47,689 bases of DNA from Glutamicibacter protophormiae. GTDB taxonomy: Bacteria > Actinomycetota > Actinomycetes > Actinomycetales > Micrococcaceae. Each line of letters begins with the position of its first letter. Within the stretch, counting starts at the first letter, position 1. The stretch lies in NCBI RefSeq assembly GCF_014647495.1, contig NZ_BMPH01000020.1, positions 1 to 47,689 of the forward strand, given 5' to 3'. A program made the translations under genes and the position numbers. Under the pieces are notes generated by a model. That model did not search any database. It worked only from the letters and a program-made list of their open reading frames with translations, and was not told where the DNA came from. Positions 41,696 through 47,689 of this stretch are shown here, one piece after another.

Positions 41696-42130
41696 ATGCC
41701 AGGACGTATCGTACGAACCAAAACCGCCGAACGCGTGACCGATCTGCTCGGCTCTCGCGAAGGACGCCAGCATCTGGCCCAGCATGGCTGGGTTCAGGGA
41801 ATGCCGGTCGTTATGGCCGTTCCTACGGAACCGGTCAACGATGTCATGGGGCTAGTTTCCATGCACGGCCGGCCGGTCTTGGTCGCCATGCTTGACCCCC
41901 AGCTCGATGAGCTGAAGTTCCTTTACGTTTCCACACCCAACCCAGCCCTGCGCACCGTTGACCAGGAAAAGGACTCGACTCCAATCCAGAACCTCTTCGC
42001 TCGTGCCGAACAGGACGGATTGGTGACGTTCCGAGCCAAGTACTGGGACGCCAGCTCAGTCACCCACCCCATCCCGACGTTGCATCCGGCCAACGGGACC
42101 AGGACCTACGCACAGCGCTTCGGCAGCTAG
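41696..42130 (+). CDS. Hypothetical protein, paralogue 2
   Basis: A 144-residue protein from the ATG at 41696; an upstream start at 41630 is unlikely. RVTDLLGSREGRQHLAQHGWVQGMPVVMAVPTEPVNDVMGLVSMHGRPVLVAMLDP matches the core of the neighbour at 40876-41316, followed by YVSTPNPALRTVD and FRAKYWDASS. The shared GW-x2-GMPVV and DVMGLVS-x-HGR blocks look like the conserved centre of an undescribed family. The leader of 66 bases and a dyad suggest separate control. Unknown role. Confidence 0.7.
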   Translation: MPGRIVRTKTAERVTDLLGSREGRQHLAQHGWVQGMPVVMAVPTEPVNDVMGLVSMHGRPVLVAMLDPQLDELKFLYVSTPNPALRTVDQEKDSTPIQNLFARAEQDGLVTFRAKYWDASSVTHPIPTLHPANGTRTYAQRFGS

Positions 42131-42308
42131 ATCTAATAGCATTCACCGGTAGAGGAGCATAAGCCAAGTTGCATAGATTACCGCTTCATCGCATCAAGGC
42201 CAGTCATCGGTCATGCTTTCGGCGGTAATTGGGATGTTCTAGAAATCCCGGCAACGGGCATCAACCCCACGAGGTTCAGCGCGGTAGCCCGCACGGCATA
42301 TTTGGCCG

Positions 42309-42343
42309 GGACTGGCAGGGAAGTGGCAACCTTTCCTGCCAGC
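42309..42343. terminator. Terminator-like hairpin before the convergent gene
   Basis: CTGGCAGGGAA (from 42312) and TTTCCTGCCAG (to 42342) pair around GTGGCAACC. It ends transcription from paralogue 2 or from the minus-strand gene at 42354-42659. Confidence 0.65.
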
Positions 42344-42353
42344 TTCAGCACGC

Positions 42354-42659
42354 CTATCCTTCTGAGCCGACCTCGGAGCCAGAATCCGGTTGCGTATTCT
42401 TGACCTCGTGTTCATGCACCTCTTGCCTTACTTGCTCTGGGCTCTCACCCAGGGCCAGTTGATGCACCGCGTCAAGTAACTGCTGCACTTCCGTGACTCG
42501 CTGTGTCCAGTACGTGGTGTCCAGGTATCCGAACCCGTTGCCCGCTTCGGTCGCCAGCCGCTCAAAGCTGTTCCGATGGGTTTCTAAAGCACTGGTCAGA
42601 TCGTCATACTGGTCACCGGTGAGGGAAAGATAGATGTCTTTACGAGGGGTATTCGTCAT
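42354..42659 (-). CDS. Hypothetical small acidic protein
   Basis: A 101-residue, acidic, mainly helical protein (KDIYLSLTGDQYDDLTSALETHRNSFERL and later HQLALGESPEQVRQEVHEHEVK). It has a plausible ATG at 42659 preceded by GCGGAACTTATG, so the ribosome site is only fair. No membrane segment or known motif is seen. It is convergent with paralogue 2. The function is unknown. Confidence 0.55.
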   Translation of the reverse strand: MTNTPRKDIYLSLTGDQYDDLTSALETHRNSFERLATEAGNGFGYLDTTYWTQRVTEVQQLLDAVHQLALGESPEQVRQEVHEHEVKNTQPDSGSEVGSEG

Positions 42660-42699
42660 AAGTTCCGCAATTGTTCACTAGTTAGCTTCTTATTTGACC

Positions 42700-43254
42700 C
42701 TACGTGACAGTAACGGGGATACGTCAAGAGCACAGGAATCTACCCAGCAACATCCCAAAAAGCCCACGACCCTGCATCAGTGGAGGGAAAACCTCCTCAG
42801 TTTTCCCCTCCACTACCTAACCCGCGGGCCCAAGAATCCTTCAATTCCGAGGAGTCGGTCTCTATGCCACCCTCATGCCCGTTTGTTCACCAGGACGCCC
42901 GCAAGAACTTGAGTGAGGCCGCCCTCTCGCCCACAGGCAGTGTGCAAACGAGCCCTACGACGCTAAGCGGCCGCTGCCCTTTTCATGGGAAGCGAGAGCA
43001 ACCCCATTCGACTCGGCCGTTCCCCTCACCGCAGATCTCACCCGGACTCAGTTGGCGAGAAAGAATGCCCATCGTTCTGGCTGACCCCATGAACTCATCG
43101 ATGAGGTGAGGGGGTCCTCACGGTGCACGAAGGTCAACATCTAAACAAAGGAACATTATTCCCAGGCTCCGCTGTCTCTAGTCAAGGGTCTGCCGACATC
43201 CTACCGTGGTGCGTAGACCCTCAAGAGTCTTGATATAGGGAAGGACGCCCGCAC
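42700..43254. other. Gene-free region with hairpins ahead of nuclease copy 2
   Basis: No gene was found in about 550 bases. A strong dyad, GTGGAGGGAAAA with TTTTCCCCTCCAC, lies at 42780-42813, and a shorter one, GTGAGG-GGGT-CCTCAC, at 43106-43121. The last 60 bases before 43255 include GGGAAGGACG, a ribosome site. The remainder may be decayed DNA. Confidence 0.5.
42780..42813. repeat. Strong inverted repeat
   Basis: The arms GTGGAGGGAAAA and TTTTCCCCTCCAC pair with one bulge around CCTCCTCAG. The internal A- and T-runs could form a terminator in both directions, though no gene ends here. Confidence 0.6.
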
Positions 43255-44081
43255 ATGAGCCAGCAGCAACCAGTGAACCAGCGGGATCTCACCCGCACTT
43301 CCTCACCACAACCATTGACCTCCCAACTCCCAACGCCGATATTGCCGAAGATCTAGTGCAGGTCGACGGCTCTCCCGTCATCGATTACACCCACTTCTCC
43401 TTGGCGTTGAGCAAGTCGCGCAAGTTCGCCCGCTGGGTGGGCTGGAACATCGACGGATCACACCTGCAGCTGCTCTCCCGCACAGGCATCAACTTCATCA
43501 AGGATCCGCGCCTCCCGGCCGAAGACCAAGCCGGCAACGACCTCTATGCAGATAATCTGCTTAAGCGTGGGCATCTGGCCCGCCGCGCCGACCTCACCTG
43601 GGGACCAGACACCGAAGCAGCCCAAGCGAATAAGGATTCCTTCTACTTCACCAACATCACCCCACAAATGGAGGACTTCAACCAATCCCGACAAGCCGGG
43701 ATCTGGGGACGGCTGGAAAACGCCCTCTACGAGGACGTGGAGCTCGATGACCTGCGCTGTAGCGTCTTCGCCGGCCCCGTCCTGCGGGATGAGGATCAGC
43801 ACTACCGGGGTTATCAGATCCCTACCGAATACTGGAAAATCATCCTCTTTGAACAGGCAGGGCAGCTCACCGCCCGAGCGTTCCTCCTAACCCAGGACCT
43901 TGACCGGTTGCAGGCGCTGATGGAGTTAGATGAGTTCCGGGTCTACCAAATCACCGTCAGTGAAGTAGAAGAACGCACAGGACTAGTTTTCCCAACTCCC
44001 GTGCATGACGCTGATGACCTGATGCTGACCCAATCCAACTCACGGGGCCCGCTCAGCGATATCTCCGATATCGCTTGGTGA
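43255..44081 (+). pseudogene. DNA/RNA non-specific endonuclease, copy 2, with an N-terminal frame problem
   Basis: From 43284 onward one frame encodes a protein closely similar to the nuclease at 1660-2502, including DGSPVIDYTHFS, KRGHLARRADLTWG (here KRGH in place of the DRGH of copy 1) and NITPQMEDFNQ. The well-placed ATG at 43255, after GGGAAGGACG, is in another frame and stops within 33 codons. The matching frame has no ATG; the first usable start is a GTG at 43356. Similarity continues upstream of that GTG (FLTTTIDLPTPN), so the simplest reading is a frameshift near 43270-43285. The protein may be short, inactive or made by recoding. The D to K change at the start of the motif also differs from copy 1. 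Confidence 0.75.
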
Positions 44082-44150
44082 ATCCGCCATCAGATGGTCT
44101 TAGGTATTGAGAGCGGAAGCTCGAACGTCGATTTAAAGATCGTTACTTAG

Positions 44151-44777
44151 TCAGCACCGGCTACGCCACCCCGGAACCGCCTCGTTCAGGGCGGTTTCCC
44201 GCCAAGAGAGCAAGGTGCTCTCGGTGCGGGCCTGATGCTGATGATGCAACCAGACTCCGAGCCGGTGTTCATGCTCGGTGTCGTAGGTCTTGTAACGGGG
44301 CATTTGCCCGGTGGAGGCGACATAAGCGCTTACCTCATTCAGCATGTTTCTCCAGTGCTCATCGCGGCGCTGCTGCGGCACATCCACTTTCCAGCCATCC
44401 AACTGGTCAAGAAGAACAAGTTTCGCCGCCGAAATGCCGCCCTTGCGATAAGCGTTGCGCTGTAGGGCCACCCACTGCGCCAAAGAACGCTCCACTCCCT
44501 CAGCGGTACTATTCGGCAGCCGGTGGTGGGTTTCGTGGAATATCAGCACTTCGGTGAGGCGTTGACGCCACCGCCTGGACGGTCGATCCGGATCGCGGTC
44601 TGCCAAGGCCACAGTATGGGTGGCGTATAGCCCCGGCGCATGCTTTTCCCTGACGCGAAGATGCAGGTGGATGGTGGCCACGTTGGCATGGCATCGGTCG
44701 GAGATTTCACGCACAGTCAACCCGGCGGCATACATCATGTCCCATTCCGGGTGCCGAGAGACGTCCCAACCTGTCAT
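44151..44777 (-). CDS. HTH plus helicase-associated domain protein, copy 2
   Basis: A 208-residue protein, the same length as copy 1 at 2554-3180 and similar along the whole chain: MTGWDVSRHPEWDMMYAAGLTVREISDRC, the two HA modules LAQWVALQRNAY and LGVWLHHQHQ, and the same C-terminal WRSRC/S. It is convergent with nuclease copy 2, as in the first cassette. The intact frame here contrasts with the broken nuclease beside it, which suggests that this gene, rather than the nuclease, is being kept. Confidence 0.6.
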   Translation of the reverse strand: MTGWDVSRHPEWDMMYAAGLTVREISDRCHANVATIHLHLRVREKHAPGLYATHTVALADRDPDRPSRRWRQRLTEVLIFHETHHRLPNSTAEGVERSLAQWVALQRNAYRKGGISAAKLVLLDQLDGWKVDVPQQRRDEHWRNMLNEVSAYVASTGQMPRYKTYDTEHEHRLGVWLHHQHQARTESTLLSWRETALNEAVPGWRSRC

Positions 44778-44870
44778 GGCACTAAGCTACGCCAGACTTC
44801 AAAAGCTGTGAATAGAACGGTGCAGGAGGTCCACGAGCATTCCGGACGTGAAAGACGTTTCTGAAAGGAA

Positions 44871-44893
44871 AACCCCGGTGTGTCGCCGGGGTT
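44871..44893. terminator. Terminator-like hairpin
   Basis: AACCCCGG and CCGGGGTT pair around TGTGTCG. It lies about 90 bases upstream of the HA gene start and before the gene at 45013. An A/T dyad, AAAAACGACCGTTTTT, follows near 44906. Confidence 0.6.
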
Positions 44894-45012
44894 CGCTGAT
44901 CATTTCAAAAACGACCGTTTTTGGTGTCCCGTAGGAGGAGCCCTCACCGGGACAGGTGAAGTCATACGCATGTTACACGGGCCAAAATACTTCGGGCTCC
45001 GTGCTTGAAGAA

Positions 45013-45486
45013 TCAGTCGTTCCCAAAATCGGGAGAACTATTTGGCTCGTTGACGAATTTGTACGCATCGAGTGCCGGGAGCCAACGAATACCCATCGGC
45101 TTTGAGGCTTCAAGTAGCTGGGCCATAGTCTTGTAGTAGAAATCCCAAGCGTTATCTGGCAACGGATTCTGGCGGTCAGTGCTCCTGAGGACCATCATGT
45201 TGAATTCCCGGATTTCCGCGGAGAGATCCGTGCTGAAGAGCCACAAATCCGACTCGTTTCTCCCCGGATCTTCGGTCAGCATTCCCAATGCTGCAACAAG
45301 AACCAGGTAGCCCGAGTAATCTCCACTGGTTACCTCGCCCAGATATTCCGTTTGACCACGCTTGAGGTTCTCGTGCGTCAGACCTCTCGTAACCGCCGAT
45401 TGGTTTGTTTCATCAATTTCCTGCAGCCGCTGAACATAAGCCAGTTCCAGTGCGTGAGCCTTGGCTCTTTTCTTCTTCCCCCACAT
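45013..45486 (-). CDS. Hypothetical protein (157 aa)
   Basis: A 157-residue protein from the ATG at 45486 (MWGKKKRAKAHALELAYVQ), with the ribosome site GGAAGGTCAGTGG; longer frames have unlikely composition. The N-terminus is basic, then helical, then a mixed part (DLWLFSTDLSAEIREFNMMVLRSTDRQ, DNAWDFYYKTMAQLLEASKPMGIRWLPALDAYKF). It is soluble with no recognised motif. The gene is divergent from the zinc-ribbon gene at 45633. Confidence 0.6.
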   Translation of the reverse strand: MWGKKKRAKAHALELAYVQRLQEIDETNQSAVTRGLTHENLKRGQTEYLGEVTSGDYSGYLVLVAALGMLTEDPGRNESDLWLFSTDLSAEIREFNMMVLRSTDRQNPLPDNAWDFYYKTMAQLLEASKPMGIRWLPALDAYKFVNEPNSSPDFGND

Positions 45487-45632
45487 CCACTGACCTTCCC
45501 GATACTGATCGTTGTTTCTAGAAGCCGACTGTAGCGGATGCCCATGGTCAGATACCCACAAGTCGCAGTTCCGCAAGCGGAACCTTGAACGGACAGGTAA
45601 GCGTTTTGTAGTCCGAGAAGTGGAATGATCGA

Positions 45633-45845
45633 ATGATGACAAAACATCGTCCACCCCGTCACGCAAAATTCGATGGCGATTGTCCCGTGTGTGGCCACAT
45701 ATGGCGCGAGCACCTGGACGACGATTACGGAACGATCGAGTGCTCGGAATGCGTATACGAGATTGACCATGATGAGCCAGGAGCGCCAGCGGCGCCTTGT
45801 TCGGTCGCACCACCAGAGTGGGCCATTAGAGGGCGATCTTCCTAG
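45633..45845 (+). CDS. Small zinc-ribbon protein
   Basis: A 70-residue protein with CPVCGHIWREHLDDDYGTIECSECVYEID: two CXXC pairs about 19 residues apart, a zinc-ribbon arrangement. It starts at ATG after GAGAAGTGGAATGATCG. It might bind nucleic acid or a protein partner. The motif and start are good, but such a short frame in this composition could still be chance. Confidence 0.5.
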   Translation: MMTKHRPPRHAKFDGDCPVCGHIWREHLDDDYGTIECSECVYEIDHDEPGAPAAPCSVAPPEWAIRGRSS

Positions 45846-46004
45846 CTGGCCTGAGCAAACGGTGCATATTTTCCAAGTCGGTATCAGCCATCTGCCGGAA
45901 GCGAAGCCGCTGGGTGTCTTATGGGGTCATACCCTAAGATTAATCGGCATCGAGACATGTCAATGTCATACTGGGTCTGCTGAAGGTTTGGTTGACACCA
46001 AGGT

Positions 46005-46886
46005 TTACGCTGCCAGAGCGACAGACTCGATCATTGTAGCCTCGAATTGGATCGGGGTCATTTTCCCCAAACCTCGTTGCTTGCGCTTGCGGTGATACTT
46101 CCCCTCCAACCATCCAATAATTGCCAGACGAAGTTGTTGGCGGGAGGACCACCAACGGCGGTCCAGCACGTTTTTCTGCAGCAGGCTGAAGAACGACTCC
46201 ATGGCCACATTGTCACCGGCTGCCCCGACCCTGCCCATCGAACCAACTAGCCCGTGACGTTCGAGAGCTTGGGTGAAGCGCTTTGACCGGAACTGGCTAC
46301 CGCGGCCACTGTGGACCTTGACTCCGCGCGGGTGTCCACGATGCGCCACTGCCATCTCCAGAGCATTGACCGCCAGGTGGGCCTTCATCCTCGAATCCAT
46401 CGAGTACCCCACGATCCGGTTGCTGAACACGTCCTTGATCGCACACAAATACAGCTTTCCTTCGCTCGTGTGGTGCTCGGTAATATCGGTCAGCCACAAC
46501 TGGTTGGGCTGATCAGCAGTGAAGTTCCGCTGCACCAAGTCATCATGCACCGCAGGGCCCGCCGGGACGTGCTTGCGCTGGCGTTTGCTGATCACTGAGC
46601 GGATCCCTGCCTTGCGGCATAACCGCCAGACCCGGCGCTCGGAGACCTGGTATCCGGCGTCTTGCAGATCATCGGCCAGCACACGGTACCCTCCCTCGGG
46701 ATCTTCCTCGTGAAGCTCGTGCAGCTTGCTGATCAACTCCTGCTCTTCGATTTCCCGGGCGGAAACAGGGGTTTTCAGCCATTTGTAGTACGCCTGGGTG
46801 CTGAACCCAAGTACCCGGCACGTCACCGCCACCGGAATATGTTTCCGGCCTGTTTTGGCGGCTAATTCTTGGACGAGCGGGCCCAT
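46005..46886 (-). CDS. IS3-family transposase OrfB (catalytic Asp replaced)
   Basis: A 293-residue integrase-like protein with HTH-21 (GGYRVLADDLQDAGYQVSERRVWRLCRKAGI) and the DDE core. The first Asp is in LWLTDITEHHTSEGKLYL and the Glu in DNVAMESFFSLL, but the second Asp is missing: the family motif HSDRGSQF reads HSGRGSQF (codon GGC). It is normally made as an OrfAB fusion by -1 frameshifting on CCCAAAA at the overlap; that heptamer is present here. Without the Asp, the protein should be unable to transpose. Confidence 0.85.
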   Translation of the reverse strand: MGPLVQELAAKTGRKHIPVAVTCRVLGFSTQAYYKWLKTPVSAREIEEQELISKLHELHEEDPEGGYRVLADDLQDAGYQVSERRVWRLCRKAGIRSVISKRQRKHVPAGPAVHDDLVQRNFTADQPNQLWLTDITEHHTSEGKLYLCAIKDVFSNRIVGYSMDSRMKAHLAVNALEMAVAHRGHPRGVKVHSGRGSQFRSKRFTQALERHGLVGSMGRVGAAGDNVAMESFFSLLQKNVLDRRWWSSRQQLRLAIIGWLEGKYHRKRKQRGLGKMTPIQFEATMIESVALAA

Positions 46887-47176
46887 TATTTTGGGGAACG
46901 AATATGCGGCTGGGAAAGGTAGGCTGCGGCCTTGCGCAGCACTTCGTTCTCCCTTTCCAGTTCCCGGATGCGTTTGAGCGCTTGGGACATTTCTTTGCGT
47001 TCGTCAGCATCGGAGGACGGTGTCATTCCGTGGGATTGGTAGCGGGCATCACGGACCCACGTTTGCAGGGCTGTCTTTGAGACGCCCAGATCCGCAGCGA
47101 CTTGCTCCTGGGACATTCCCGATTCGACGAGAGCGACTGCGTCCTTCTTGAACTCATCGGTGAAGATTCTTGGTAT
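46886..47176 (-). pseudogene. IS3-family OrfA with lost start codon
   Basis: The frame encodes the usual OrfA HTH: PRIFTDEFKKDAVALVESGMSQEQVAADLGVSKTALQTWVRDARYQ, then a leucine zipper (ALKRIRELERENEVLRKAAAYL). The expected first codon at 47174-47176 reads ATA, and no in-frame ATG precedes the conserved residues; an internal ATG at 47116 would cut off the first 20. It ends TAA, overlapping the OrfB start as TAATG. Either translation begins at ATA or the element is decayed. Confidence 0.7.
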
Positions 47177-47374
47177 GGTTTTTGTTCCTTCGTTTGAGCA
47201 TAACCATAGCTGGGTTATGCGGTCGAAGTGTCAACTAAACCTGCAGCAGACCCGCGCACCAAAGCGTTCTACAGTGCCTGGAGAGCAATGAGTTCGTTGG
47301 TGGCCCAGAAACACTCGTTCGATCTTTTGGTCCGCCTCAATATCGGCACCTAGTTTCGGGAAGCCGAAAACAGC

Positions 47375-47418
47375 AAGATCGTGCCATTCGAGCACACATC
47401 TCGGATGGCACGATTCTT
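47375..47418. terminator. Hairpin downstream of the pentapeptide-repeat gene
   Basis: AAGATCGTGCCATTCGAG pairs with CTCGGATGGCACGATTCTT, with one extra base and one mismatch, around CACACAT. In the minus direction a TTTT tract follows. The twelve-base palindrome AAACGATCGTTT lies between it and the stop codon at 47437. Together they are a plausible transcript end. Confidence 0.7.
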
Positions 47419-47436
47419 CATCCCGAAAACGATCGT

Positions 47437-47623
47437 TTATGAATCTCCCAGTTCCGGATCATGTTTTTCCGTTGGCGGCCAGTCACCCGGTTTCACGTTG
47501 TTGGGTTTTAGGATTCCGGAGCTTGGATTATCCCAGTCAAATTTTGGTGCGGGGTTCCACTGTTGGGGGTGGTTAAAATCTATTTTTAACCCGCTGAACG
47601 TCGCCCTGTAGAACGCCGTCTTT
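47437..47623 (-). CDS. C-terminal end of the pentapeptide-repeat protein (partial)
   Basis: The 66 bases 47558-47623 are identical to bases 1-66, and both copies are read in the same codon phase. From there the frame goes on past the point where the window begins. It encodes a tail with NHPQQWNPAPKFDWDN and a proline-rich end, and stops with TAA at 47437-47439. This is therefore the missing carboxyl end of the gene at 1-1529, and it shows that the two ends of the window belong together. At 47624 the sequence departs abruptly from the repeat units into unrelated, IS-like sequence. Confidence 0.75.
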
Positions 47624-47689
47624 GAGCCTGTCAGGTAGTTTGTGTAAGCCCCTAGTCACCTCTGTTATTCAGGGCTCGTAACAATTACT
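47624..47689. mobile_element. Possible IS256-type element end (partial)
   Basis: The sequence breaks inside the pentapeptide gene at 47624 and starts GAGCCTGTCAGGTAGTTTG, then TGTAAG. This resembles the outer inverted repeat of actinobacterial IS256-family elements. GCCGTCTTT just before the break would be the target. At the other end of the window the gene continues without a break, so the insertion may be in part of the molecules, or an assembly artefact. Confidence 0.4.

Larger units (their letters stand above)
45973..47253 (-). mobile_element. IS3-family insertion sequence (degenerate)
   Basis: About 1,281 bases bounded by imperfect 25-base inverted repeats: GGGTCTGCTGAAGGTTTGG at 45973 and the complement of GGGTCTGCTGCAGGTTTAG at 47253, both continuing TTGACA inward. 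Inside are overlapping orfA and orfB in the usual order on the minus strand. No clear target duplication was seen (ATACT on one side, GCGCA on the other). The element is damaged at a catalytic residue and at the orfA start. Confidence 0.85.

Noticed and set aside
44870-45000. tRNA gene fragment or attachment site
   Set aside because: No cloverleaf or complete T-arm could be folded, and no integrase is nearby.
39577-47435. Transposon bounded by the shared word AAACGATCGTTT
   Set aside because: The match at 39577 and 47424 is a short self-palindrome; flanking bases differ, so it is probably a terminator-type sequence.

Overview
The window looks like one complete conjugative plasmid of a high-GC Gram-positive bacterium, probably Micrococcales (Arthrobacter/Glutamicibacter-like). 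The reasons are the GC-rich coding bias, the many actinobacterial families (SCO6880-type conjugation protein, DUF4913, helicase-associated domain proteins, SLT-M23 cell-wall hydrolase) and the combination of rep, par, relaxase and type IV secretion genes. The first 66 bases recur at 47558-47623, and a pentapeptide-repeat gene is continuous across that overlap. This implies a circle of about 47,557 bp. The last 66 bases (47624-47689) do not match and resemble an insertion-sequence end.

Layout. 1-1529: membrane-anchored pentapeptide-repeat protein (C-terminus at 47437-47623). 1660-3180: non-specific endonuclease convergent with an HTH/helicase-associated protein; the same pair recurs at 43255-44777. 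3429-6498: small membrane protein and a single-chain MmeI-like type IIL restriction-modification enzyme. 6612-10846: CPBP protease, lipoprotein, unknown proteins, hicAB toxin-antitoxin, a redoxin and two small unknown genes, all on the minus strand. 11226-12984: umuDC with a palindromic operator. 13279-15935: partition genes (parA plus a small partner) flanked by TGAGTAA repeats, and the replication initiator with its leader. 15940-21271 (minus) and 21464-29512 (plus): the conjugation apparatus, with a MinD-like ATPase, lipoprotein, transglycosylase/peptidase, propeller-like membrane protein, VirB2/VirB6-like proteins, SCO6880-type protein, VirB4-like ATPase and coupling protein. 29619-31234: an AT-rich serine hydrolase plus LuxR-type pair. 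31359-34606: DUF4913 protein, accessory protein, relaxase, MobC and a candidate oriT. 34749-36936: small coiled-coil gene and a zeta-type toxin with an HTH partner. 37154-39410: PD-(D/E)XK-like DUF6602 protein, then a serine resolvase with its res site. 39612-42659: RidA/HxlR pair, two paralogous unknown genes and a small unknown gene. 43255-45845: second nuclease cassette and two small unknown genes. 45973-47253: a degenerate IS3-family element.

The replication, partition, resolvase and two toxin-antitoxin modules would maintain the plasmid. MobC, relaxase, coupling protein and secretion genes would transfer it. The restriction enzyme, the AT-rich hydrolase pair, the DUF6602 nuclease and the duplicated nuclease cassettes are the likeliest host or competitor interaction cargo. 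A structured element of about 160 bp occurs four times, always in the same orientation just downstream of a gene, with compensatory changes in its central stem.
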